Below are positions 7,541 to 16,543 of a DNA stretch of 64,000 bases, in pieces. The notes under the pieces are model-generated. The model was not told the origin of the DNA. It saw only the letters and a program-made list of their open reading frames with translations, and made no database searches. This DNA is from Labrys okinawensis (GTDB lineage: Bacteria; Pseudomonadota; Alphaproteobacteria; Rhizobiales; Labraceae), in the NCBI RefSeq assembly GCF_002982075.1, contig NZ_PUEJ01000002.1, forward strand, positions 496,001 to 560,000, read 5' to 3'. Made by a program: the position numbers and the translations under genes. Position 1 is the first letter of the stretch, and each line of letters begins with the position of its first letter.

Positions 7541-8560
7541 CTATTTGCCGGTGCCGATACGAATGCGCGGATCGAGCACGGCAAGGGCGAGATCAGCGAT
7601 GAACATGCCGACCACGGTGAGGAAGGCAACGAAGAGCAGGATGAAGCCGGCCAGATACTGGTCCTGGATGCGCAGGGCCTGCACCAGGATGGGGCCGATC
7701 GTCGGCAGGCTCAGCACGATGGAGACGATGGCCGAGCCCGAGACGATGCTGGGCAGGAGATTGCCGATATCGGCCACGAAGGGATTGAGCGCGATGCGGA
7801 ACGGGTACTTCAGCAGAGCCCGGCCGGGCGGCAGCCCCTTGGCCTTGGCGGTGACCGTATATTGCTTGGCGAGCTCGTCGAGCAGGTTGGCGCGCAGCCG
7901 CCTTATCATGCCGGCAGTGCCGGCGAGGCCGATCACCACCACCGGCACGATCATATGGCTGAGGAAGGAGCCAAGCTTGCCGAACGACCAGGGCGCATCG
8001 GTATAATCGGGGCCGAACATGCCGCCGATCGAGATGCCGAACCAGCGGTTGAGATAGAACAGCAGCGCGAGGGCGAGCAGGAAACTGGGCGTCGCCAGGC
8101 CGATATAACCCAGGAACGTCACCAGATGGGCACCGACGGAATTGCGGCGGGTGGCCGAATAGATGGCGATCGGGATGGCCACCAGGTGGATGAAGACGAT
8201 CACCGCCAGGTTGAGCAGGACGGTCAGCAGCAGGGCGTCACCCACCACCGCCTTCACCGGCTGCTCATATTCGAACGACCACCCCCAATGGCCCTGCAGC
8301 AGGCCGTTGAAGCCGTTGGGCCCGGGCAGCACGCCGAGCCAGGTCGCGTATTGGTGCAGCAATGGCTTGTCGAGGCCGTATTGCACCCGCATCGCCTCCG
8401 CTTTGGCGATGCTGGCAGTCTCGCCCTGGGCCCTCAGTTCGTTGATCTTGTTGGTGAGGAAGTCGCCCGGCGGCAGCTTGATCACGATGAAGATCAGGAG
8501 CGAGATCAGCAGCAGCGTCACCACCATGGTGGCGAAGCGGCGCAGCACGTAACGCATCAT
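7541..8560 (-). CDS. ABC transporter permease, DppB/OppB type
   Basis: 339 residues. N-terminal helix MRYVLRRFATMVVTLLLISL, a periplasmic segment with YGLDKPLLHQYATWL, and five more helices. The EAA-like loop is RANLLDELAKQYTVTAKAKGLPPGRALLKYP, read in two parts, and the C-terminus LALAVLDPRIRIG is typical of the DppB family. The open frame extends upstream, but the start is at 8560, where ATGATG overlaps the stop of the binding-protein gene (ATGA coupling). With the DppC-type partner it forms the membrane channel. Confidence 0.94.
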   Translation of the reverse strand: MMRYVLRRFATMVVTLLLISLLIFIVIKLPPGDFLTNKINELRAQGETASIAKAEAMRVQYGLDKPLLHQYATWLGVLPGPNGFNGLLQGHWGWSFEYEQPVKAVVGDALLLTVLLNLAVIVFIHLVAIPIAIYSATRRNSVGAHLVTFLGYIGLATPSFLLALALLFYLNRWFGISIGGMFGPDYTDAPWSFGKLGSFLSHMIVPVVVIGLAGTAGMIRRLRANLLDELAKQYTVTAKAKGLPPGRALLKYPFRIALNPFVADIGNLLPSIVSGSAIVSIVLSLPTIGPILVQALRIQDQYLAGFILLFVAFLTVVGMFIADLALAVLDPRIRIGTGK

Positions 8561-10494
8561 GGCGTATTCCCCGTCACGACGATGTTGTCGTAGTAGAATT
8601 CGTCGACGCGGTAGACACCGATCAGCGCGGTCGGTTCCCAGGAAAAGACCGCCTTCTTGGGGATGTTGCGGATGGCCTTGTTGACGATGATGGGCTTGAG
8701 TGCGCCCTGCACGGTGCCGATGCTGAACTGCTGGTCGGCATGGAGGGCGAGCATTTCGCGCCAGACGGCTGCCTGGGCGTTGAGCGTGGTGGCATTCATC
8801 CACTGCTCCCACAGGGACATCAATTCGATCGCCTCGGGCATATCGGGTTTTTCACCCGCCATGCCGCCGGTTTCGGCATATTGGCCCCATTTGGGCCAGG
8901 AGTAATTGTCCTGGCGCAGGGGCGCCAGGCCGTTGGGTGGCATCAACGCGGTCGGAATGGCATTCTCCAGGCCTTCGCTCGCCACCATCAGGGTCATGCC
9001 CGAGAAGGAGCGCTTGGCAAGGTCGTTGCTGTCCTCGGCCTTCACCACCACCTTGAGGCCGACATCCTGCCAGAACTCGCTGGTGATCTCGAGCGCGTCG
9101 GCGATGTCGCGGGCATTGCCTGCCACCTCGACGATCAGTTCCGCTTCCCGACCGTCGGGCAGCAGGCGGAAGCCGGCCGCGTTACGCTTGTTGAGGCCGG
9201 CTTCGTCCAGCAGCTTCTTGGCGAGCGCCGGGTCATAGGTCGCCCAGCGCTTGCGGTCGTCTTCGCTGTAGAGCGCGCTTTCCGGCATCACGGTGTTGTT
9301 GCCCTCGATGCCGAGCCGGAACCACAAGGAATTGTTGAGCGTGTGCCGGTCGATGGCCATGGACAGGGCCCGGCGGAAGCGCACGTCCCTGAGCACCGCC
9401 CGCCAGACTGCGTCGTTGCAGGTGAGGTTGGGGTAGAGGGCGAAGGCGGAGCCGCGTGCGATCGGCCAGGCCAGCGTGCGATAGGCGTGGCTGGCTTCGC
9501 CTTCCTTGAGCGTGGGAATGTCGCTGGTGCTCAACCCCCAGGCCAGCAGGTCCACCTCTCCTGCATTGGCCTTGGCGGCGAACAGACCGGCGGACGAGAT
9601 CGAGACCACGATGCGGTCGATATAGGGAAGCTGCCGCCCGCGCGGGTCGACCCGGTGGAAATAGGGGTTGCGCTCGAACACATATTGCTGGGCCGGCGGC
9701 TTGGTCACCACATGCCAGGGGTCGAGCGTCGGCATATCGGGGTTCGAGTTCGTGTAGGGATCGTCGAGCTTGTTGTAGAGCGCGGCCCAGGAGGTCATCT
9801 GCCGGTCTGCGGTCATCTGGGCGAGCTTGTTTGCATCCCCGTACTTCTTGTGGAACTGCTTGAGATAGTGAGCCGGCGAATAGATCCAGTTCGGCGCAGG
9901 CGCTGCCAGCGAGGGCAGGAAGGCCGGATTGGGCTTGGACCAACTGTAGCGGATATGGGTGGCGTCGAGTATCTCGACCTTCGGCTTCTCGCCGTCGACC
10001 AGCATGAAGGCAGGTGGGCCTGCGGGATTGATCTTGGGGTTGAGGGCGACATCCTCCCAGTAGAAGCGGAAATCCTCGGTGGTGAAGGGGGCACCGTCCG
10101 ACCAGCGATGGCCCTCGCGCAAGGTGAAGGTGAAGACCTTGTCGTCCTGGCTGTCGACGGCCTGCAGGATGTCCGGCTCGAGGTTGAGATGCTCGTCATA
10201 GCCGAGGAGGCGGGTATAGCCGATGACGTTGATGTAGCGCAGGTCCCGGGCCTTGGCGGCCAGGGTGCGGATTTCGCCGCCATAGTCGCCGAGGCTGCGG
10301 TTGCGGGCGAGCATGTCGGCCACCAGCGGCACCTTCGGCATGCGGTCGAGCAGCGGCGGCAGGGCGCCGCTGGCGATCTTGGCCACCAGGGAGGGCGGCT
10401 CGGCGGGCGCCGGCGGCGGATCCGCGACGGCCGGGCCGGCCAGGAGGAAGGCGAGGCCCAGTGCGGCCGCAAGTCGCTTCAGGACGGTGTTCAC
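8557..10494 (-). CDS. ABC transporter substrate-binding protein (family 5)
   Basis: 645 residues; periplasmic receptor of the DppA/OppA/NikA type. The signal peptide [20 protein letters not shown] with a VADPPPA cleavage region is at the N-terminus. Body motifs include FTFTLREGHRWSDGAPFTTED in two parts and DVRFRRALSMAIDRHTLN, both hallmarks of the family. I chose the GTG at 10494 because it overlaps the ATPase stop (GTGA) and places the signal peptide at the very start. The longer open frame to 10776 is only the antisense-frame shadow of the ATPase gene. At about 640 residues it is larger than DppA, as in YejA- or AgpA-like proteins, so the ligand could be a peptide or an oligosaccharide. 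Confidence 0.92.
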   Translation of the reverse strand: MNTVLKRLAAALGLAFLLAGPAVADPPPAPAEPPSLVAKIASGALPPLLDRMPKVPLVADMLARNRSLGDYGGEIRTLAAKARDLRYINVIGYTRLLGYDEHLNLEPDILQAVDSQDDKVFTFTLREGHRWSDGAPFTTEDFRFYWEDVALNPKINPAGPPAFMLVDGEKPKVEILDATHIRYSWSKPNPAFLPSLAAPAPNWIYSPAHYLKQFHKKYGDANKLAQMTADRQMTSWAALYNKLDDPYTNSNPDMPTLDPWHVVTKPPAQQYVFERNPYFHRVDPRGRQLPYIDRIVVSISSAGLFAAKANAGEVDLLAWGLSTSDIPTLKEGEASHAYRTLAWPIARGSAFALYPNLTCNDAVWRAVLRDVRFRRALSMAIDRHTLNNSLWFRLGIEGNNTVMPESALYSEDDRKRWATYDPALAKKLLDEAGLNKRNAAGFRLLPDGREAELIVEVAGNARDIADALEITSEFWQDVGLKVVVKAEDSNDLAKRSFSGMTLMVASEGLENAIPTALMPPNGLAPLRQDNYSWPKWGQYAETGGMAGEKPDMPEAIELMSLWEQWMNATTLNAQAAVWREMLALHADQQFSIGTVQGALKPIIVNKAIRNIPKKAVFSWEPTALIGVYRVDEFYYDNIVVTGNTP

Positions 10495-12395
10495 GCCGCT
10501 TCTCCCCTGCGCTGGTCGGCCGCCGTGGCGCCGAGGCGGACGAAATGGCGGGGCTCGACCTCCACCATGACAGGCGGCGGTGCATTCGGTGCGATGGTGA
10601 AGGGAGCGGGCCAGTGCTCGGGCTGGGAGGCGCCGCCGGTCTTCAGCTTGGCGAAGTCGAGCGGGCTGGCGAGGTCGACGTCCGGAATGGCCTGCAGCAG
10701 GGCCTTGGTATAGGGGTGCTGGGGCGAACGGAACAGCACCTCGCGCGGGGCCTGCTCCACGATATGGCCGCGGCACATCACGGCGATATCGCGGGCCATG
10801 TATTCGACCACGGCCAGGTTGTGGGACACGAAAAGGTAGGAGACGCCGAGTGCCGCCTGCAAATCCTTGAGCAGGTTGAGGATCTGGGCCTGGACCGAGA
10901 CGTCGAGAGCCGAGGTCGGCTCGTCACACAGGATCACCTTGGGTTCCAGCGCCAGGGCACGGGCTAGGCCGATGCGCTGGCGCTGGCCGCCCGAGAAGGA
11001 ATGCGGATAGCGGCGCATATATTGCGGCTCCAGCCCGACCAGTTCGAGCAGGGACTTGACCCGTTCATGGCGTTCGTCGGAGGTGCCGATGCCGTGGATC
11101 CGCAGGGGTTCCGACAGGATGTCGAACACCGTCATGCGCGGGTTGAGACTGGAGAAGGGATCTTGGAACACGAACTGGACGGAGCGGCGGTAGGCCTTGA
11201 GCGCTTCGCCTTCCAGCGTGAACACGTCGCGCGGGCCATCGCCGTCATCGAAGCGAACCTCGCCGCTATCCGGGGCGCTGCCGGGGGCGCGCATGATCAT
11301 GCGCGACAGGGTGGTCTTGCCCGAGCCGGATTCGCCGACGAGGCCCAGCGTGGTGCCGCGTTCGAGCGAGAGCGAGACGTTGGTCAGCGCCTGGATCGTC
11401 TCGCTGCGGCCCGACCACATGCCCGATCGCATCGTGAACGTCTTGGAGACGTTCTCGACCTGAAGCACCGGGCCGCCGCCTGCCGGCGCCGGGGCAGGCG
11501 CCGCCGCTCCGCGGGGCGGAACGGCGATTTCCCGCAGGGGCTTCAGTCTTTCGCCCGGCTTCATATTGAAATGGGGCACGGCCCGCATCAAAGCCTTGAG
11601 GTAGTCATGCTGCGGGTTCTGGAAGATGGCGTCGCGGCCGCCGAGTTCCATCACCTCGCCGCGATACATCACCACCACCTCGTCCGCCATGTTGGCGACC
11701 ACGCCGAGATCGTGGGTGATGAAGATCACCGCCATGCTCTGGTTCACGGCGCTCTTGGCGTCCTGGATTTCCTTGATGAGGGCGAGGATCTGCGCCTGCG
11801 TGGTGACGTCGAGCGCCGTGGTCGGCTCGTCCGCGACCAGCAAGGCGGGCCGGCAGATCAGGGCCATGGCGATCATGGCGCGCTGGCGCATGCCGCCCGA
11901 CAGCTCGAAGGGATAGGTGGTGAGCATGCGCTTGGGATTGCGGAAATGGATCTTGGTGAAGAGATCGAGCGCCCGTTCATTCGCCTCGCGCCGGGAACAG
12001 CTCGTATGCACCATCAGCGCTTCGGTAACCTGGTCCCCGATGGTGTGCACCGGCGACAGCGAGGTCATCGGCTCCTGGAAGATCATGGCGATGCGCGCAC
12101 CCCGGATGGCGCGCATTTCAGGCCCGTTCGGACTGAGCTTGACGAGATCCGTCGTCGTGCCGGTGGCAGGGTCTCTGAACAGACAACTGCCGCCCGTGAT
12201 CCGCGCAGTCTTGGACAGCAGGCCCATGATGGCCTGGGCCGTCACCGACTTGCCGGATCCGGACTCACCAACCACCGCCAGCGTCTGCCCTTCGAAGACG
12301 TCGAAAGACACGTTCTTCACCGCGTGAACCAGACCGGTGTCGCCCTGGAAGTCTACGCTGAGATCGCGCACGCTCAGCAACGGCTGGTTGATCAT
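10491..12395 (-). CDS. Fused double ABC ATPase (DppD-DppF type)
   Basis: 634 residues with two complete ABC domains in tandem, as in YejF and GsiA. Domain 1 has Walker [12 protein letters not shown], signature [12 protein letters not shown] and Walker [13 protein letters not shown]. Domain 2 has Walker [12 protein letters not shown], signature [15 protein letters not shown] and Walker [13 protein letters not shown]. Each is followed by the oligopeptide-transporter C-terminal extension ([12 protein letters not shown] and [12 protein letters not shown]). It is the first gene of the four-gene importer operon (ATPase, binding protein, two permeases). The 119 bp upstream, up to the deacetylase-fusion gene, presumably hold the promoter, but I see no convincing -35/-10. 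Confidence 0.95.
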   Translation of the reverse strand: MINQPLLSVRDLSVDFQGDTGLVHAVKNVSFDVFEGQTLAVVGESGSGKSVTAQAIMGLLSKTARITGGSCLFRDPATGTTTDLVKLSPNGPEMRAIRGARIAMIFQEPMTSLSPVHTIGDQVTEALMVHTSCSRREANERALDLFTKIHFRNPKRMLTTYPFELSGGMRQRAMIAMALICRPALLVADEPTTALDVTTQAQILALIKEIQDAKSAVNQSMAVIFITHDLGVVANMADEVVVMYRGEVMELGGRDAIFQNPQHDYLKALMRAVPHFNMKPGERLKPLREIAVPPRGAAAPAPAPAGGGPVLQVENVSKTFTMRSGMWSGRSETIQALTNVSLSLERGTTLGLVGESGSGKTTLSRMIMRAPGSAPDSGEVRFDDGDGPRDVFTLEGEALKAYRRSVQFVFQDPFSSLNPRMTVFDILSEPLRIHGIGTSDERHERVKSLLELVGLEPQYMRRYPHSFSGGQRQRIGLARALALEPKVILCDEPTSALDVSVQAQILNLLKDLQAALGVSYLFVSHNLAVVEYMARDIAVMCRGHIVEQAPREVLFRSPQHPYTKALLQAIPDVDLASPLDFAKLKTGGASQPEHWPAPFTIAPNAPPPVMVEVEPRHFVRLGATAADQRRGEAA

Positions 12396-12514
12396 TCCCG
12401 CTCCGCAGTCTCTCCGATGCCCGTTTTCCGGTGCTTGTCGGTTGCCAGACTATTCCCACGCGCAATCGCGCGCCACTGCTATCTGGCGTGTGTATCGTTT
12501 TTCGATCCAGTGCT

Positions 12515-14377
12515 TCATGCAAATAACGCGCATGCTGGCATGAAGCGTATATTCGCGTGCTTCTTGAGCCTTTCGAACAATCTATCCAGGAAACTCCAAA
12601 TCCAGGCGTCGTGTACGAGGTGATGCGTCAGTATGCCCAAGGGTTCGTCATGTTCAAGGGCGCGGATGCATTGTGACAATACCAAAACAGGATCGAGGAG
12701 GCCGCCACCTTGTTTCCAGGCGATCGGATCGACGTGAATATTGACGGCGGTAAGATCATGCAGGCGGGCGGCGAGCCGCGGGCCGGCGACGGACAGGCCG
12801 CAAAAGCCGAGGGCGGCGAGGCCGCCGATCAGTGCCGGATCGATGCGGTTCCAGGGCGGCACGAGGACGGGCAGGCAGCGCTCCCCGAAGCGGGAGCGTA
12901 ATGTCGAGAGGCCCCGGCCGAGTTCCGCCAGCATTTCGGCGACGGCACGGTGGCCGAGTTCCTGCTTCTTGGCGCCGGGCGGGGCATGATTGGCATGGGC
13001 ATAGCCATGCACCAGCACATCGACATGCCGTTCTTCGGCGATCGCCCCGGCGAGGCTGGGTGAGGCGGCGGCCGGAATGACGGCCAGCGACAGCGGCAGG
13101 GCGTGCCGATGCGCCAGGGCGAGCAGGCGGTCGAGCGCCGGCGTGGCGGCGACGGCGTCGTCGTCGCGCCACCACAGGCGAATTTCGCGGCGGGCAGCGA
13201 GGGCCTCGTCGAGCCGCGTCCAGGCCTGGGTCAGCTCTTCGGCACGCTGCGCCGCCGCCTCCACCGCCCGCACGCTGGCGGCAATGCCGTCGAGGGCAAG
13301 GACCGGCGCCTCGCCGGGCGTGCGCGCCAGGGCGGCCTTGACGGCTGCCGCGAGGGCGGGACCGGAGAGATCGGCCTCGCCGACGATGCCGGCGAGGCCG
13401 AGAGCATGGAAACACTCGGCGCGCAGGCGCTGTTCGGCCTCCTTGCCCTGCTCGAACGGCACCACCACCGCCGGTACGCCCGCGCGGGCGAGGTCGATCA
13501 TGGTGTTGTAGCCCGCCTGGCTCACCGAAGCGGCCGCCCCTGCCAGCAGGGCTGGAAAGTCCGGCCTGGCGCGCTCGACGATGACCCGTGGCCCGGCATT
13601 GGCCGCCAGTGCCTCGAAATCGGCCTCGGTGACGCCGTGCCCGACCAGCAGGCGCCAGCGCGCGGGCGTGTCGGCAAGCGCCGCGGCTTCGATGGAGGCG
13701 CGGTAGAGCGGCAGGCTGGCGGCACTGCCGCCGCCCGAGACCAGGATTTCGCCGGAGGGGACGCCTTTTACGGGTTCGGCCGTGTCGGCGATGTAGCCGG
13801 TATAGGTCAGGATGCGCTCCAGCCCCGGGCTGGTGGGCCAGGAAGCCGATAGCGGCGTGACCACGGCATCGCCATGCACCAGCACGCCGTCATAGAAGCG
13901 GACGAGGACGGCCTCCGTCTCCTCCACCCGGCTCGGCTTGGCCGGCGGGTTGAGGATGTCGCGGATGGAGGAGAGGATGGCCACCGGTCTGGGCCGATCG
14001 CGCGCCGCCTCGAGCAGGGCTCGGAATTCGGCGGCGAGCTGGCGCCGGCCGAAGGGGTAGGTTTCGGTCACGACCACGTCGGGGTCGGCAGAGGCGAGTG
14101 CCGCCAGGATCGCCTCGATGCGGGCTTGCCGGACATCATCGCCGATTTCCTTGCCATCCGCGCCGAGCAGGGTGCGGAAATCGACGCCGACGCAATGGAC
14201 GGGCGGCAATTGCACGAAGGTTGCCCCCTCGACCCGGATCAGGGGAGCAGGCCGGCCGCCGCTGACCAGGGTGACACGATGGCCGGCGGCGACCAGCCCG
14301 CGCGCCAGGGCGGCCGCACGGGCGAGATGGCCGACGCCGAGCAGATGAGTAACGAGGATGAGGACCGAGCGGCTCAT
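12515..14377 (-). CDS. Glycosyltransferase fused to a polysaccharide-deacetylase-like domain
   Basis: 620 residues with two domains. Residues 1 to about 370 are a GT-B fold related to MurG/MGT-type glycosyltransferases: the donor-side motif VSQAGYNTMIDLARAGVPAV, then VPFEQGKEAEQ, and an N-terminal GVGHLARAAALARGL. Residues about 390-620 resemble NodB-type carbohydrate esterases. WWRDDDAV supplies the paired Asp, HGYAHANH the metal-binding His residues, and PPWNRID the following loop. Each could be active, giving glycosyl transfer and N-deacetylation in one protein, but the acceptor is unknown. No signal peptide, so it is probably cytoplasmic. It overlaps the upstream GT4 gene by ATGA, forming a two-gene unit just upstream of the ABC importer. 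Confidence 0.85.
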   Translation of the reverse strand: MSRSVLILVTHLLGVGHLARAAALARGLVAAGHRVTLVSGGRPAPLIRVEGATFVQLPPVHCVGVDFRTLLGADGKEIGDDVRQARIEAILAALASADPDVVVTETYPFGRRQLAAEFRALLEAARDRPRPVAILSSIRDILNPPAKPSRVEETEAVLVRFYDGVLVHGDAVVTPLSASWPTSPGLERILTYTGYIADTAEPVKGVPSGEILVSGGGSAASLPLYRASIEAAALADTPARWRLLVGHGVTEADFEALAANAGPRVIVERARPDFPALLAGAAASVSQAGYNTMIDLARAGVPAVVVPFEQGKEAEQRLRAECFHALGLAGIVGEADLSGPALAAAVKAALARTPGEAPVLALDGIAASVRAVEAAAQRAEELTQAWTRLDEALAARREIRLWWRDDDAVAATPALDRLLALAHRHALPLSLAVIPAAASPSLAGAIAEERHVDVLVHGYAHANHAPPGAKKQELGHRAVAEMLAELGRGLSTLRSRFGERCLPVLVPPWNRIDPALIGGLAALGFCGLSVAGPRLAARLHDLTAVNIHVDPIAWKQGGGLLDPVLVLSQCIRALEHDEPLGILTHHLVHDAWIWSFLDRLFERLKKHANIRFMPACALFA

Positions 14378-15489
14378 GCGGCGGGCTTTCCCGGTTGGAC
14401 AAGCGGCAGCAAGAGCTCGCGCAGGCGGCCGGAGGCGGAGGCGAGCGAGCGCTCCTGCCGGGCAAAGGCGAGGGACTGGCCGGAGAAAAGCTGCCGCAGC
14501 GCGGTGTCGCGCATCAGCCTGGCCAAAGCGGCGCTGAAATCGGCGATGTCGCCGGGCTTGGTCAGCAGACCGGTGTGGCCATCGCGAACCACCGAGCCGA
14601 CGCCGCCGAAAGCGCCGGCGACCGCGGGGCAGCCCTGCAGGGCCGCCTCCAGGAAGACCATGCCGAAGGCTTCGTTGACGGCTGGCCAGGCCAGCAGATC
14701 GGCCTGGGCGTAAAGCAAGGCCAGCCTGGCGCGGTCGTCGATGCGGCTATGCAGGGCGACCCGCTCGCCGAAGGGGGCGAACAGCGCCTCGACCTGGGGC
14801 CGGGCAGGGCCGTCGCCGACGATGTCGAGATGCCAGGGATGATCGCCGCCGAGCCCGGCAAGGGCTGCCGCCAGGATTTCATAGGACGCCAGCTTGTCGC
14901 GCTCGCGCATCATGGCGACGCTGAGAAGGCGGCAGAAGCCGGGCGCGGGCCGGCTGCGCTCCAGCAACGGCCAGCCCGCCGCATCGATGAAGGGGGGCAG
15001 GTCGACCAGCGCCTGTCCATCGGGCCTTGCCGCTTCCAGCATGGCGCGGTCATTCGGGTTGAGGATGAGGATGAGGGTGGCTGCGTCGAGCGCGGCCTCC
15101 GCCTGGGCATGGCCCCTTGACCAGGCTCCCTGGGCCCGCTTGGGAGCCCGTGATCCCTCCGCGATCACATAGGGGATGCCGAGGGCGCGGGCGATCGCCG
15201 GACCGACGAGGTCGGGCGCCTTGTAATAGACGTGGTAGGTGAACCACAGGGCGGGCCGTTCCTGCGGGTGCTCGCGATAGAGGGCAAGCAGGCGGCTCGC
15301 TTCCGCCTGTGCCGGCTCCGAAAAATCCCGCCCCCCGGCGGAATCCGCCGTCCTCAGCGTCGAAGCGACATCGGCCTCGAAGCCGGCGCCCTGCAACGCG
15401 GCGAGGAAGAGGCGCGCCGTTTCCCGATCGCCCGAGGGTGTCGGGTGGTCAGGGGGCTTGAGCGGGGCGTAAAAGGCGATCCGGGCCAT
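14374..15489 (-). CDS. Glycosyltransferase family 4 protein
   Basis: 371 residues with a GT-B fold of the GT4 type. The C-terminal half has the donor-site pattern NEAFGMVFLEAALQGCPAV (E-x7-E motif) and DGHTGLL. HLDIVGDGPARPQVE and RLLSVAMMRERDKLASYE mark the start of that half. I chose the ATG at 15489 (MARIAFYAPLKPPDHPTPSG) because it gives the standard N-terminal strand of this family. The open frame runs 108 bp further upstream without conserved sequence. Its stop overlaps the start of the fusion gene. The unit probably builds or modifies a cell-surface glycan (inference). Confidence 0.9.
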   Translation of the reverse strand: MARIAFYAPLKPPDHPTPSGDRETARLFLAALQGAGFEADVASTLRTADSAGGRDFSEPAQAEASRLLALYREHPQERPALWFTYHVYYKAPDLVGPAIARALGIPYVIAEGSRAPKRAQGAWSRGHAQAEAALDAATLILILNPNDRAMLEAARPDGQALVDLPPFIDAAGWPLLERSRPAPGFCRLLSVAMMRERDKLASYEILAAALAGLGGDHPWHLDIVGDGPARPQVEALFAPFGERVALHSRIDDRARLALLYAQADLLAWPAVNEAFGMVFLEAALQGCPAVAGAFGGVGSVVRDGHTGLLTKPGDIADFSAALARLMRDTALRQLFSGQSLAFARQERSLASASGRLRELLLPLVQPGKPAA

Positions 15490-15622
15490 GGGAAGCGGTG
15501 AACTGCTTGAGCGCTGCGGGAGGCCGTTCCCGCAGACGGGACAGACCCCTCCGCTTAGCCCGCGAACGTTGGCTACACAATCCCTGCCTTCTCCCATGGG
15601 CTAACGCCGGGATTGTTGTTTA

Positions 15623-16207
15623 TCAACGCTTTGGCGTGGTCGCAGTCTTCTCGTAGAAGAGCACCCGGTCGGCTGGCAGGAGCTGATCGAAATAATCGAA
15701 ATCCCGAATGTTGCTGGTGAGCACAGTCCAGCCATTCTCCATAACCTGCAGATAGAGGCCGGCATCATCGAGGAGAGATTGGTTCACGCGATGGTCTACG
15801 TCAGACAGACGGGCCACCAGGCCGGCCAGCATGCCCGCTTCACCGCTTGCTGTATGCGAAGGGGACGAGAGCCGGTGGCCCGGAATATCTTCGATCGTGT
15901 GCCGTATTTCGCGCAGAACGTTCTTGGTCGCTGGGTGCTTCGGGTCGAGGCGGTCGAACAGATGCGTCAATTCGGCCAGACAGATCGTGGAGTGATTGAT
16001 GATTCGCGCGGAAAGCAGATCGTCGACGCTCGCCGGTGTATGCCCTTGCAGTATGTCGATATAGACGCAGCTGTTGATCAGTAATTCGGTGCCGGCCGAA
16101 ATCGGTGTCATGACGAATGGCAGGTCGGCAGGAGGCCGTTGCCGGATTGTATCGGCGATACGTTGCGGTTTGACGCGTCGAAGCGCGCGCGCCAGTTCAA
16201 AATTCAA
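15623..16207 (-). CDS. PIN-domain toxin of a type II toxin-antitoxin pair
   Basis: 194 residues if started at the TTG at 16207, which overlaps the end of the antitoxin gene; starting at the ATG at 16111 gives 162. PIN-domain features: first strand LLINSCVYIDILQG, a conserved Glu in CLAELTHLF, and LLDDAGLYLQVM followed by TVLTSNIRDFDYF. The first metal-binding Asp expected in LLIDSC is Asn here (codon AAC), which may weaken or abolish nuclease activity. Family members cut tRNA or rRNA. The upstream residues ARALRRVKPQRIADTIRQRP look coding and favour the longer form. Confidence 0.8.
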   Translation of the reverse strand: MNFELARALRRVKPQRIADTIRQRPPADLPFVMTPISAGTELLINSCVYIDILQGHTPASVDDLLSARIINHSTICLAELTHLFDRLDPKHPATKNVLREIRHTIEDIPGHRLSSPSHTASGEAGMLAGLVARLSDVDHRVNQSLLDDAGLYLQVMENGWTVLTSNIRDFDYFDQLLPADRVLFYEKTATTPKR

Positions 16208-16481
16208 GATCGATGTCTTTCTCGATCCGACCCTTGCGGCGGACGAGCTTGGTCCCGAAATCATCCTCGAGTGCGACCTTGGCCAAAGCGTATTCCAACA
16301 GTTCAGTGTCGGATGCGATCCCCGATTTCTCCTTGGCCGCCGCCACCAGGTTACGCTGCACGCGCCCGCCGATCCGGCCATTTTCGCCGCCAAGCAACCC
16401 AAGCCGGCGCGCCGTATCGATCACCGTCTGCCTCCTCGGGTTCTGGGAAGGTGTCGGGCTTTGATGGGGCAATTTCAGCAT
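16197..16481 (-). CDS. Antitoxin of the PIN-domain toxin
   Basis: 94 residues starting at the ATG at 16481. The charged C-terminal half (SDTELLEYALAKVALEDDFG, then KLVRRKGRIEKDIDLEF) is the pattern of small antitoxins encoded directly before PIN toxins, where this tail covers the toxin active site. Gene order antitoxin then toxin, with overlapping ends, is standard. The longer open frame reaching 17027 is a shadow of rhaD. No DNA-binding domain is obvious, so autoregulation cannot be claimed. Confidence 0.75.
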   Translation of the reverse strand: MLKLPHQSPTPSQNPRRQTVIDTARRLGLLGGENGRIGGRVQRNLVAAAKEKSGIASDTELLEYALAKVALEDDFGTKLVRRKGRIEKDIDLEF

Positions 16482-16543
16482 TGGGGCTCCTCGTTGGACA
16501 AAATGGCAATTCTGTCCAACGCATTCAATTGCAGTCTGGCATC

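Noticed and set aside
8740..10713. 657-codon plus-strand open frame opposite the ABC binding-protein gene
   Set aside because: Antisense shadow; low-complexity Gly/Glu/Gln/Arg composition and no conserved motif.
10495..10776. Longer N-terminus for the ABC substrate-binding protein
   Set aside because: It would overlap the ATPase gene by 280 bp and bury the signal peptide. The GTG at 10494 with a GTGA overlap is the better start.
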